Below, piece by piece: positions 1 through 13,658 of a stretch of DNA of 64,000 bases (positions within the stretch are counted from its first letter, which is position 1; each line of letters begins with the position of its first letter). The position numbers and the translations under genes are program-made. Source of the stretch: Apostichopus japonicus (taxonomy: Eukaryota > Echinodermata > Holothuroidea > Aspidochirotida > Stichopodidae); the NCBI RefSeq assembly GCF_037975245.1, contig NC_092577.1:6727001-6791000 (forward strand). The letters run 5' to 3'. Below the pieces are notes generated by a model. That model was not told the DNA's origin. It did no database searches and saw nothing but the letters and a program-made list of their open reading frames with translations.

Positions 1-401
1 GGTATACTATATATATTTATTGTACACAATAGTACGTACATAGGCAGCATACGCAGGTATCCATATACCATTGACCCAAATAGAGATGTTGTTTTAATTA
101 AGACGACAAGCCGGTACCACATGATGCAGGTAACTTTGTCTAAAAGAGTCAATTATTGATTCAAAGGAAACTTGTTCGATGAAAGCTCGTTCTATGCTAA
201 GCATGACTATTGATGGAAAACTTGACCAGAGGCAGATCACGCAGTACTATAAACACAAGCAGCCTATCTAATATTATATTTATCCCCTAAAATTGTTTGA
301 TCGAGGGTAGTAGGGGAGGGGGGGGGGTTCCTGTCCTTTTAGCCCTCTGGATACGACAAAGCTCATATCGAGTTTAGTAACAATAAAACCTATTATTATA
401 T
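1..401. other. Non-coding, repeat-derived flank
   Basis: No coding region is supported. Positions 68-275 form a diverged direct repeat with 1618-1845: both share the opening TGACCCAAATAGAGATGTTGT and the closing TACTATAAACACAAG followed by AGCCTATCTA. A run of G lies at about 318-328. Confidence 0.5.
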
Positions 402-2473
<2,072 letters not shown>

Positions 2474-3292
2474 CTTCATGTCTTGGTTAGGTTAACCCTA
2501 AACCCCTAACTTGCCTAAAGTTCTTTATATATGTGGATTTAAACATACACTAATATAATACTCTTTCTATTGAAATTAAGGTAATTGTTTGATATTTTAT
2601 TATATACATGTATATATAATCAGATACGTAATCTACTCTGCTTGCTTCTGATTGGCTATCCGTTCCTGTTTATTAGTTAGATTACATAGCATGTCTCTGT
2701 TGCATATTGACCTTACTGAAGATTATTTTCACTACATAGTGACAGCAACAAGTATCATTGTGAACTTTGTTCTGCCATTTACTTCACCTGCAGCCCTTCT
2801 GTACAACCATATAGTAATATTGAACAAATTCAGAGCACTTACATGGAGCTTGCAGTGATGTGTCTGGTAGGGAATGGTAGGGGGGTATATATTAACGATA
2901 TTATTTACAATAATTAAAGTACCCCGTAAAAGTGCCCCTCTCTGTAAAACGAAAATATCCATTCTAATAGAAATGACCCCTTATGAATTTTTAATTTTGT
3001 AAAAATACCCTTTTTTGAAAGTTACGATGTACCATATTGTTGAATACATTAATACAATTACAATTAGAATATTCTCTTTTGTTAAAACAGATCATTTAAT
3101 GCTGTATTTTGTGATACGGCATGCACATAAAACAGTTTTGCCGGAAAGCTTATATGTAACTTGGTGGTCTTTAGCTCCACTGCCCATTGGAGTGTGTCCC
3201 CCCCCCCACCCCCACCCCTACACTCCTCATGATTTAAAACTCTTCCGCCGTCCCTGGTAGAACAAGACAGTGGACAGACGAAAAATTCCCAA
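2474..3292. repeat. 819-bp tandem duplication, copy 1
   Basis: This is the first of two head-to-tail copies with a period of 819 bp. It starts CTTCATGTCTTGG and ends AAATTCCCAA. The copies differ only by scattered substitutions and small indels. A minus-strand open frame of 76 codons (2732-2962) has a near-identical partner in copy 2, but its conservation is explained by the DNA duplication. It has no recognisable domain, so I do not call it a gene. Confidence 0.9.
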
Positions 3293-4111
3293 CTTCATGT
3301 CTTGGTAGGTTATTCCTATACCCCTAACTTGCCTAAAGTGCTTTATATATGTGGATTTAAACATACACTAATATACTACTCTTTCTATTGAATTAAGGTA
3401 ATTGTTTGATATTTTATTATATACATGTATATATAATCAGATACGTAATCTACTCTGCTTGCTTCTGATTGGCTATCCGTTCCTGTTAATTAGTTATATT
3501 ACATAGCATGTCTCTGTTGCATATTGACCTTACTGAAGATTATTTTCACTACATAGTGACAGCAACAAGTATCATTGTGAACTTTGTTCTGCCATTTACT
3601 TCACCTGCAGCCCTTCTGTACAACCATATAGTAATATTGAACAAATTCAGAGCACTTACATGAAGTTTGCAGTGATGTGTCTGGTAGGGAATGATAGGGG
3701 GGTATATATTAATGATATTATTTACAATAATTAAACTACCCCGTAAAAGTGCCCCTCTCTGTAAAACGAAAATATCCATTCTAATAGAAATGATCCCTTA
3801 TGAATTTTTAATTTTGTAAAAATACCCTTTTTTGAAAGTTACGATGTACCATATTGTTGAATACATTAATACAATTACAATTAGAATATTCTCTTTTGTT
3901 AAACAGATCATTAATGCTGTATTTTGTGATACGGCATGCACATAAAACAGTTTTGCCGGAAAGTTTATATGTAACTTGGTGGTCTTTAGCCCCACTGCCC
4001 ATTGGAGTGTGCCCCCCCCCCCCAATACCCACCCCTACACTCCTCATGATTTAAAACTCTTCCGCCGTCCCTGGTAGAACAAGACAGTGGAAAGACGAAA
4101 AAATTCCCAAC
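3293..4111. repeat. 819-bp tandem duplication, copy 2
   Basis: This second copy directly abuts the first. Differences include the length of a C-run near 4014 and single-base changes such as ACATGAAGTTTGCAG against ACATGGAGCTTGCAG. The recent duplication covers a dispersed repeat that is also found, more diverged, near 700 and 8450. Confidence 0.9.
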
Positions 4112-5924
4112 TAGGCAGAAATTGTTTAGTTTTATTAGAAAAGAACAAAACAGAATTAAATCCAGTTATATCATTCAAATAAATTCGACAATGCAAAATA
4201 TTTATCAGATTATTCAATTTGATAAGATTATTCAATATTTATCACGTTAATCAATATTTATCAGATTATTCAACACTCTCATAACCAAGGTTGGTGTTTG
4301 ATCTGTCTAGTTTTAATTTTCACCCTTATTAAGAATGAGATGGTCAAGCGCCCTCGAAAGTAAAAGGTTATTCGTCCGCGAGTTGGTGGTCGTTTATACA
4401 CCGAATATGACATACGCCCTCAATTAGGTTGACACCAGCACACGATTAGGCTGGTAATGGTAAAGTGATGGTTATTAGTAGAATTAATAAAGCATTTTTA
4501 AGGATCAAGTTGCTGTAACATTTTCAGAATAAATAGATATGTTGATTGGTATTTTCTCGCAAGGAATGATGAACCGAAGTTCTACACGCCATGTAATGAA
4601 CTCACAGAATAAAGTCGTTCGATATTTGATCGAGTCATTTTGATTTCAATGGGCTTTTCCAGCGTCCTATCCAATGGTGCTGTCATATAAGTCCTAATAA
4701 GATTATAAGATAATTAAGATAAGATAAGAAAAAAAGATAAGATAATTAAAGTGAAAAATGGTGTCACCAAGCACCCCCCCCAAAAAAAAAAAAAATGGAA
4801 AACCGTGTTTACTGATCACTTTGAGCCTCGTTGCTGTGTTTGCGCGAGGTGACACTCTGGAATCTGGAATCAAAAAATGACGATCTGTTCTCCCCTAAAG
4901 CTGGTTTGTGTATATGACACTATCAGATTATTTTTACCAATAGCAGCAGGTTTAATGCTCGTAACCGCACTCATTAGTTTAATCTCTGTGGAAGAAAACT
5001 TCATCACCACCAACAACAAAAAGCTAAGATTTAAAGAGCCACGGAAGTATTTCCGAAAGAACTTCCGCGAAGAGACTGATCTAGGGATAATGTCGAGCGC
5101 CCTGTAAAATAAAGATTTACAGCAGATCTAGAAACTTGAAACATTTCGTGTTAGTCAAAACGTATTTCCAACTTTAAATTATAATCTCATGTATCATACT
5201 CTTTTTATCCCCCTTTTATTCGTCCAGAACTTGTGTTCATGCTTTGATTAACTATTTGCCATGTCGATGAAACACAGTTTTGTGTAAATTCGTTTGCGCT
5301 TTAGTTTGATATAAACGTAGTCTACAAACTACACGAAATATTATATTTTAAAAGAGAATGGGTGTAATGAATACTGATATCGATATTAGCCCGATATATT
5401 TGTAGTTCACACACACTTTATATTTGTTTTGGACATGTCACATAAGATATTTCTTGTACTGCAAAAGCGTTGCTGCTACGCAGAAAGATATCGAGCGCAG
5501 AAGCGCTATACAAAATCTCTGGTAGTAATGTATGAGTGACGTTGCTCGTGTCAATATGTTACAATAAATCCCTGTACGAAATATATAGGGTAATAATATG
5601 ATATCAGTAATGATGTGTAACAATGAATCATGATGTACACCCTACAATGGGACTATAGAACTGAATATTGAATATTTATATTGAAAATTACAATTGATCA
5701 AGCTAGACACACTTCTAGATTCGTGAAGCTGATCAGTCCAGTTCCAGCCTCCAAAACTATTTGCTCTTTTTTCTTTCTTCTAAACAGGATTTTACTGAAC
5801 GCAAGAATGTTAATAGTTTCAAGTCAATAACTGTTTTCACAAGTATTAAAATCCTGTCAAGACGGTAATAATCGACTAAATAGACATTATCACGTGTCAA
5901 ATAGGGGATTGATATTAGGGTACA
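4112..5924. other. Gene-free region
   Basis: No gene is supported. It contains A-rich and GATAA-rich stretches near 4690-4790. A 76-codon plus-strand frame (4877-5107) has one hydrophobic segment but no recognisable family, splice context or duplicate, so I leave it uncalled. Confidence 0.4.
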
Positions 5925-6170
5925 TGGGCGTATCCAGGATTTTCTAACCCGGGGGCGCGAATTACTATCTAAGCGGAGCGCCACCATCGGTTGGCGCGCA
6001 GCGTACAAAAAAATTTTTGGTTTTTATACCCCCCCCCCCCCCCTCCCAGATCACCGGAAACGGCACTTCTCGGCCTTGAAAATGACCAACCAGATATATA
6101 CTTTTGCCCAAGAACCAAGTTTTTCCCAATAGTTTGTTTTCCATGCATAACCTTTTTGAAGATTTTCACC
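5925..6170. mobile_element. hAT-like element fragment
   Basis: The segment begins with GGGCGTATCCAGGATTTT and contains GCGCCACCATCGGTTGGCGC, AGCGTACAA, a C16 run and a CACCGGAAA block. These blocks recur in the elements at 6695-7045, 7314-7480, 9900-10077 and 31350-31480. I could not find its second terminus, so the boundaries are approximate. Confidence 0.5.
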
Positions 6171-6694
6171 AGTCACACATCATGTTCGACCTCATCGCAT
6201 GTCCTGTGGATCATTGCTTTTGTAGGTGATTCTACGTCGCGGCCCACAATGCCCGACAGCCCGACTTTTCAAGGTTTTCAGCCCATTATTTGTTCAGAAT
6301 TTGAAAATTCACATTTCTCGTGAATAAACTCACTTCAAAATATACCCATAATGTTGCAAAGATGTCATCTATGGACAACCGATATAGAAAAGCCTCCTTC
6401 AACCCCTAACAGACCGGTCAAAATTGCACAAGTAGAGGGAAGTATGATGAAGAATGTTGGACAAGAAATTTTCGAAAATTCAGACACAGTTAATTTATCG
6501 GTGTAGAAATACACTCTAACTGAGAGAAGACGTAAATTGCAATGATGTAGCTAAAGGAAATGAATAGTTTACAAAATATCTCCATGATAATTAAAATAAA
6601 ATTCTAAGCCACTCGCCATTACTAATGTAAAAGAGAATTTGATCTGAAATCTACATAAGACATTTCGTTGTTACATTAGCATCCCGCGGTTACT

Positions 6695-7045
6695 CAGTGG
6701 CGGCGCTAGGGGTATTGGTAGGAGGGGGTAGGAATGGTCTGTAGGGGCGCTTTCGACATTATCAAGGGGTGCGCAACCACTAGTTGGCGCCGAGCGTACA
6801 GACAATTTTTGAGTAAAAATACTCCCTAGATCGCCGGAAATGATCCTTTCCGGGCCTTGCTAATTTGAAGATAAACGTAGAATATATAGGTGCCATCGCC
6901 ATTTTGTCAGAAAATTACACCCAAAAAATGTGACAAATGTCAATAGGTAGGTGAGAGCGCTATAAAAAAAGTCAATAATCGCGAATAAGTAAAGGGTGGT
7001 GAAAAACTGAAAAGGGCGCCAGCAGTCCATTTGAGTCCGCCACTG
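6695..7045. mobile_element. hAT-like MITE, 351 bp
   Basis: It starts CAGTGGCGGCGCTAG and ends AGTCCGCCACTG, giving CAGTGGCGG-type inverted termini. The right flank is GGTTTACT and the left flank GGTTACT, an 8-bp target duplication that has lost one T on the left. No coding capacity is seen. It is an internal-deletion relative, in opposite orientation, of the 723-bp element at 30805-31527. Confidence 0.85.
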
Positions 7046-7313
7046 GGTTTACTGTGCTATTTCCACGGACCGCACGGTGGCTGACGATGTAATAACCGAT
7101 GCTTGCTTATATGACATTGACATTAACACGTTGAACGCGCGCGGGGCGCGCGAAAAATTTAGGTTTTATATTTCGGGCAAGTCGTTACATCCCCCCAAAT
7201 CAATGATTGAGTTCTTATGACTACACACATCGACAGTTTTGAGGCAGTTTATCTTGGAACTGCCATTTTCACTGATATGATGTGACATTTGCTGTTTGTT
7301 TTACAAATTCGAA

Positions 7314-7700
7314 CAGGCGCGTAGCGAATAATTTGCCAAGGGAGGGGCGAACCCTGTAGGCAAACTATCTAAGCGTAGCGCCACCCTCAGTTGGCGCCAA
7401 GCGTACAACAAAATTTGGCCGAAAGGGGGGAGGGGGTCGGCCGCCCCCTTCCCGAAATGCGTCATGTTCCCCTACACCTCGGTCGAGTTCGAGACCAGCC
7501 ACATTTAGTGGTTTCATAGCACAATTTATTGTTTAAGTCGTCCATACACACACGCGTTATGATATACCATACATAGCATATATATAGATACATTAGTGAG
7601 AGAGGAAAAATGGAAACGTCAAAAATGAATTTGTCGGTGTAAGGGGTAGGGTGAGGCACAAGCCCCTTCCGAAATCCTTGATCCGTCACTGGCTACCCGG
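7314..7700. mobile_element. hAT-like fragments, boundaries unclear
   Basis: CAGGCGCGTA at 7314 is a plausible hAT terminus, and its inverse lies at 7936-7945 without a matching target duplication. TCCGTCACTG at about 7683 looks like the end of another CAGTGACGGA-type element. The interior shares the GCGCCACC-TTGGCGCC-AGCGTACAA block with the 6695 and 30805 elements. The structure is probably nested or rearranged copies. Confidence 0.4.
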
Positions 7701-7744
7701 CCATGTATATATAATAGGGATCGGCACTGTAATGATGTCACTGT

Positions 7745-7915
7745 TCCACTTTCTCTTCCCGGTGTCTTGGCGTATTTCTTCTACTCCCTCCTCCTTTTTC
7801 TCTCCTTCTTCTTTTTCTTTTCCCTTCCTTCCTCTCCCTCCTCCTCTTTTTCCCCCTCTTTTTTCCCCTTTTCTCCTCTTTTTTTTCTCTCCTCTTTTTC
7901 TTACCCGCGGCGCGT
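7745..7915. repeat. Polypyrimidine (CTT/CCT) tract
   Basis: About 170 bp of almost pure pyrimidine on the plus strand (TTCTCC, CCTCCT and TTTTTTCTC motifs). The overlapping low-complexity frames (Ser/Phe/Pro-rich on plus, Lys/Arg/Glu/Gly-rich on minus) are artefacts of the composition. Confidence 0.85.
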
Positions 7916-8004
7916 GCCCCCAACGCCCCCCTGGATACGCGCCTGGGGTAACAGAGTAATGCAAAATGGACATGGTTGACCTTTATTCGACTTCTCTAGC
8001 ATGT

Positions 8005-8346
8005 TTAGAGCCAATACTGATCGCCTTTATGGTAATTGCAAGTGATATGTATGACGGATAGCTTCGAAGTATTGAAATTGTCTTGCATCTTCTGCTGTCC
8101 ATCGGCCCAGATGAATTCAGGATTTGGAAAAGGTTCCCCAGAAAAGTAACATTTTGGACATGAAATTTGGTATTCTGGGGCATAGTTATTAGAATATACA
8201 TGAGGTGTATAATTTGGTATACATGCACGGTTGTGCAAACGACTACCTGTTAACCCCTTCCACCCTTCCAGATCCGTGCCTTGTACCAGGTACCAATTTA
8301 CGGTTTTTCCAAAAGTAAACGTGCCGAGGGTGACACATTTGATCAA
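8005..8346 (-). other. Unassigned 113-codon open frame
   Basis: A non-repetitive open frame with five cysteines and a faint immunoglobulin-like flavour (Cys followed by GEPFPNPEFIW and a later ITCNYHKGDQYW). There is no start context, splice partner or recognised family. It could be a decayed exon or chance. I do not claim a gene. Confidence 0.12.
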
Positions 8347-8811
8347 TAAATCAGGTAAATAATATTTTCAACGACCATATCAAATCTGCTTGTCGCTGAT
8401 TGGTTAATCTTTATCAGCTGACTACTTTATAACCTACTCACCATATCTTCTCCTCTCGAATTGAGCAATAAATATATTTTTACACAATGTCAACAACAAG
8501 TTTTGTGAACTTTGTGCTGTCATTTTACTCACCAGTTTATTGAATCAGACTTTATTCTTCTTATATGACCCTCCATAATGAGGGTGGTTTTATTGAAAGA
8601 ATTGATAACGTAAGATTAACATTCATTCGATTTTTATATAACCATCATAATCCCCATGACATAGTATTTTAAATAAAGGGCGCTTTGTAAAGATAATTTA
8701 TGGTTTATGATAGTATTTGTGGGATCGTGGAATTTTATTAGAAGAGAGAAAACAAACTAGAATTATTTCAGTTAAATACGAAATCATCATAAGAGCTACC
8801 ATTGTAGTAAA

Positions 8812-8998
8812 TCGACCAAACACAGTAAAGTATATAACTCTAGCGACCAAACAGTAAAGTATATAACTCTAGCGACCTAACACAGTTAATTATATAACTC
8901 AGGCGACCTAACACAGTAAAGTATATAACTCAAGCGACCAAACACAGTAAAGTATAGAACTCAGGCGACCAAACACAGTAAAGTATATAACTCAAGCG
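8812..8998. repeat. 31-bp minisatellite, about six units
   Basis: The unit GCGACCAAACACAGTAAAGT followed by ATATAACTCAA is repeated about six times with 1-4 differences per unit. One unit lacks ACA. Flanks are unrelated single-copy-looking sequence. Confidence 0.9.
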
Positions 8999-9075
8999 TT
9001 CCATCCGAATACACTTGATTTCACAATACCTGTAACAGGACGTATGGTTCATGTAGTTCACAGTCCTACAGAAAC

Positions 9076-10077
9076 CAGTGGCAGCGGAACCGGGGGAGGG
9101 GGGGGGGGGCTCTGGGGGGCTCAGCCCCCTGAATGAAAAAATTGAGGGGCAAATGCATGATAAGCCCCCCCCCCCCTAATGTTTACCAAGGCTCCGGAAA
9201 CGTGCATCTGCCTAATTTTCAATGCATACTTGTCAATCTGTCCGATGCACACGTATACTATATAGGTGTAATAATTTTAGTAAATGCTAAGGGGACCCTC
9301 GGCGCGTCCCCTGGCGATAGACCGCATTGTCACCCCAACCGCGTCTTCAAGGGGTGGGGTGGGAGTGTTGGGGATCAGGGCGAACATGGGGGGGGGGGGT
9401 AGGTGCGGAACATTGCAGCCAGAGCATTTAAACGATATGATAATTGATTGTCTGTATCATGCCTCATCAAATATTAGTGTTTTAAATAAGAGTGTAATAA
9501 GCTAAACGCTACACTCATCAAAAGTTGCGTTTACACTATACGAGTACACGCAAGGCGTGGAACATGGCTCTATGTTTAAACGCAATCAATTATTAAACGA
9601 ACAATAACACAATATTAGCATTTCACCTGTACTGTATATACATGCATTCGTGACAGTGCTCGGTTCATAGAAATTTGTTGGCAAATGCACATGGTTTTGG
9701 AATTACCCATTTGTTGACAGCAAAAAATGCTTTCTCTTTTTTCTTATGACATTTATTTTATTATTGCATTTAATTGCAAGTAATAATTTACTACACTTAA
9801 AAACTACGAGTAATAGCTACTCTCTTAAAACATCATCAAATATACAAATTACAATGTTTTTACATATTTTTACGTGCAATCTGAGAACTTGCAGGTTTGA
9901 GACCCATATTTTAGGGCTAGGTATTCGCAGCATAAAGCACTCGGAAAGTGCCGTTTTCGGCCATCTGGGGGTTTGAAAAACCAAAATTTTCTTGTAAGCT
10001 CCGCCCCAACCGATTAGATAGTCTCCACACATTACCTCCCCCCCCCCACCAATAATTTTCCCGTTCCGCAGCGCCTG
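9076..10077. mobile_element. hAT-like non-autonomous element, about 1.0 kb
   Basis: The left end CAGTGGCAGCGGAACCGGG and the right end, whose complement reads CAGGCGCTGCGGAACGGG, form imperfect inverted termini. Flanks are ACAGAAAC (left) and TCAGAAAC (right), a 7/8 match to an 8-bp target duplication, as expected for hAT. Runs of G and C lie just inside both ends. No transposase frame is visible. Confidence 0.8.
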
Positions 10078-10104
10078 TCAGAAACATATAAGTAGCCTAC
10101 AATC

Positions 10105-10690
10105 ACCGCAGAATACTGACCTCTACTAAAGTACACACATTGTCACGCAATTCAGAGCGCTACTAAATAACGTAAAATGATAACAGTCGGTCAATAACGT
10201 TACTCCTAAATAACTGGGCAGTCTGGGCGTAATCTCCCTCAGTGCAATATCGCAGTTTGATAACAATTTATACAACTCACAAATGTATTCAATAATATTC
10301 TGAGCACTTACAATATCTATGAATAGTTATACACGGTGCCGTGGTATTAGAAACCTACCGACTTGGATAATAGTAAATGATATGATAACGTACCGTACGT
10401 AAACGTCTTGAGAGATTTTGTCAAATAGTCCCACGCTGCACGTACCAACAGTTCATTTTATACTCGCCTGAACAATGGATTAAGTTTACGCCCTTGAGAA
10501 ATTATACTTCAAAGAACAACGCCTCAGAGTTGCGGTCACCAGACTTCCGGAGACCGAGAGGCCAGGTTCACGATAACTTACGTCATAGTTAACAAATTTC
10601 CCGACAATGAATTATAACATTACTTAAACAGTTTATCCAGCAAAAAGAATAACCTTCATAGGTAAATACTACGCAAGTTCGTTTAAAATA
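10105..10690. repeat. Long dispersed repeat, copy 1 (uninterrupted)
   Basis: This stretch is highly similar to 42850-43248 continued by 44589-44736. Shared words include CAGAGCGCTACTAAATAACG, CAGTCGGTCAATAACGTTAC and CGCCTCAGAGTTGCGGTCAC. Copy 1 runs through without the roughly 1.3-kb interruption present in copy 2. Its nature is unknown; no open frame is supported. Confidence 0.8.
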
Positions 10691-13459
10691 TATTCTACTC
10701 CCTCAGCTTCAGCTCGATCATTATGAATATGTTTCAAGAAAAGATTAGAACTCCAATAATGAACTTTAAAATAATATTTACCTCGTTTGAACGTTAGACT
10801 GATGATCTTTAAACAGTAGGAATAGTCATGTTTGGAATTACTATGATATTTATAGATCAAACTACACATTGTCCTGTATAACGTTTATCTACACGCTGAC
10901 TGACATAGACTATCTATGTTACAATATTTATCATATGTCAAATAATAACATAGAAATCTCCTAAAATTCATAAATTCCATTTTTGGAAAAACCCAAACCA
11001 TTGCCAATAATGAAGGACATGTTGTTGTTCAATGCTTCGTAAATCTGAATCTATGGATCTATGATGGTGAATCATGATGGCTTAATTTTGGTGAGTCGTG
11101 GTGTGTGTGTGTGGGGGGGGGGGGCTCACAAACTTCTGAAAGCTGTGGGACTTGTGACTTGTAATGGGGCAACCGCAGAAGCACTTAAAAACGTTCCGAC
11201 CAAACGGACCCTCCGTGAGATTTCTACCGAAAATGCCAGTTCTTGAATATTTTCAAACGAAAGAGTACTTTCTTATTGCATATTTCGTAATTTCATAGCA
11301 AAAAAACAATGTAAATTTAACATAAAAGGACACATTTTAATTACGAAAATGGGTTTAATTGAAATCGGGTACATTTGCGGTTTTCACACAACTCTGTGGA
11401 GAACGTTCTCCATTTCCGGCCCAATTCGTAACGTGCGTGCTGGAATGCTTTGACGATATACAATATACACGTACATATAATCACATTAACTACAAGAACA
11501 GTTGTGCCTACCCCCTCCCCCTCCACCATCCCTTCCTCCTTGTACTCTCTCTTATAAACATTAACATATGTTCGTATTTAAACACTGATGAAAGTTGTAC
11601 TGCACGACAAATTTTACCCTCTCGAGTTTTCGTGTGATTCGTTCGTTACATCTCGACGAAAAGGGTCGAATTGACGAATTTGCTGCTTTTCAAAGAACGA
11701 CAAGCCACAAATTATGACCGTAAAACTGTGTCCCAAACTTTATGAATAGAGGGAGGTGTGCCTTTCTCTCGACGGTAACACAAGTTTACCTATTTTTACT
11801 GAAAGCAACATTTTTAGGTATGACGGTATGTCTGTGACGCCCATACCTACCCTTGTACCGTAACCCCTCTGGCTTTGTTATTGAAGAACAAACAAACACG
11901 GCGAACAGACACTGAGTATCTGACGGACAATATAACTTGATGTTTCATGTAGCCTGGGTGATCTTGCCTTATTAGTGTTTAGTGTATAAGTGTTTAGTTA
12001 GATAAGCCAACGATAATAAATAGGTTAACTATATTATATGATAGCAAATATTAAAGGTCATTGTGCTGATTTGGTAAGATCGTGTCACGATCGTGTCTTT
12101 TTATTGGTTGTATAGCAGTGAAGGTAACAGAGGGCAGAACAGCTAAATAGCAAATTAAACGTCATGTTAATCCATGATTCATGGCTAAGTAGTACCGAGA
12201 ACGATCGACACTAATACTTAAGAGTGTGATCGAGTGACGGTTACACAATAGGGTAATATGGTTACTAGACAGTTGTCGATGGCCTCTGACCCTTAGAAAG
12301 ATATGTACTTTTACAAACGACTTTTGTGGCTCTTGTCTTCCTTCTTTTTTTTGTGTGACGATTTGGTGCTATCTTTATTTGGTGAAGAAATAAGAATTTT
12401 CTTAATTTCTCTTTGAAAGTTAAAAAATTGCCATGTCTCGTATAAAACTTTGCAATCATGGAGGGATAATGTTTTTGTGAAACAATATATTCCTCTATAT
12501 TATTTGCTAAACTTAGTCAGGATCTTGAAAATGGTTATGACGAAATGATAGAAATGACCATTTTCATTAGTGCGATTAAAGTATTCTAATTCACCTCCTG
12601 AAAACATTACCATGTGTATTTTGAGTATGTTTCATCGTGTCATTCTGACTATGATACAATACTAACAAACTACGAGACCTACCAATGGTTACAACTAGCA
12701 ACCGGTTGATCGCTCTTAAATAGAAAGTTTCGAAGCGTTTAGTCCAACACAGATAAATATGTGTCCCACAAAGTGAACAGTAATGCATTATTGAGCGGAC
12801 TCTTTTGCTTCTATATATTTTAGTAGATTGCAGTATCATATATACTAGTGAATTTAGGTACGTTTTTGTACTTGTTGAGATGTTGCACAATACATATTAA
12901 CGGATGGTGATACATTCTACGCATAGTGCTGTTGCTGATAACTTGCTTATATAGCCATTTCTGTCTAAGCTCAAAGTCTTAAGTTAGTTTAAAATACACA
13001 TTGAAATATATATAGATAATATGGATCATGTTTTCCTTTCTTCTTTCAATCACAATAATTCATGAATAATGTGAAATAAAACATACATTTAAAAAGTGCG
13101 TCCACTGTGATACCGCAATCACGCGTCTCACTGTACGATAACGTTACATTAGTTTCTGTAAATAATGAGATGGTCAGACATTCTCGTCACTTGATCCTAT
13201 CATTTGATCTAGAAACAAACACAAATGTTTAAAACAGGATCGAAAGGGCCGGCGGGAAGGACTTATTATGATGTTTATAGTTAAGCTTAAACATTCCACC
13301 TTGAATCCTCTGAGTTTGTTACTAAACACCAGCGGACTAAGCCTAAAGTCTTGCGTAATACCGATTAGTGTTAATGAGATCACAATAGCAAATATCATAA
13401 TGAGGTTTTCTATCCACAGATCAAGTATATAGGAACTTCGCTGTTGCACAGCGTTGTCT
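10691..13459. other. Gene-free region
   Basis: No gene is supported. A short GT repeat plus G-run lies at 11099-11124. Frames of 60-99 codons on either strand show no family resemblance. Confidence 0.4.
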
Positions 13460-13488
13460 GTTATTATTATTAACCTTTAAAAGGGTGA

Positions 13489-13518
13489 CTCGGTTAGCCA
13501 AAGCTAATCTTCCCCGAG
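13489..13518 (-). other. LINE 3'-UTR stem-loop
   Basis: CTCGG and TTAGC pair with GCTAA and CCGAG around a CAAA loop, with a six-base one-sided bulge. It lies about 20 bp inside the TTA-repeat tail. Related LINEs with short repeat tails (for example eel UnaL2) use a 3' stem-loop as the reverse transcriptase recognition site. That this hairpin serves the same role is inference. Confidence 0.65.
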
Positions 13519-13658
13519 GCCCTAAAATACAATCAATATAAAAAGAATAATATTATAAGACAATAAACAAAGAGTAAGACTATTAAACATACAAATATAC
13601 AACAGTAAATCACAAAACTGTAAAAATGGGTATAGAACATAAAAGCGTAATGAGATGA

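Noticed and set aside
2732-3779. Two near-identical 76-codon minus-strand frames (2732-2962 and 3549-3779) that look conserved
   Set aside because: They lie in the two copies of an 819-bp DNA duplication, so identity is not evidence of protein selection. No domain is recognisable.
4877-5107. 76-codon frame with a hydrophobic segment
   Set aside because: A single short frame in non-conserved AT-rich DNA with no supporting feature.
7314-7945. A single hAT element bounded by CAGGCGCGTA and its inverse
   Set aside because: The 10-bp ends match, but the flanks (AATTCGAA and GGGTAACA) give no target duplication, and another element end lies inside. Left as unresolved fragments.
7686-7979. Lys/Arg/Glu-rich and Ser/Phe/Pro-rich frames on opposite strands
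   Set aside because: They come from the polypyrimidine tract.
8005-8346. Possible immunoglobulin-like exon
   Set aside because: Only a loose Cys/Trp pattern, no splice sites that fit and no neighbouring exons.
13174-13449. 91-codon hydrophobic frame next to the LINE tail
   Set aside because: No start context, homologue or splice evidence; likely chance.
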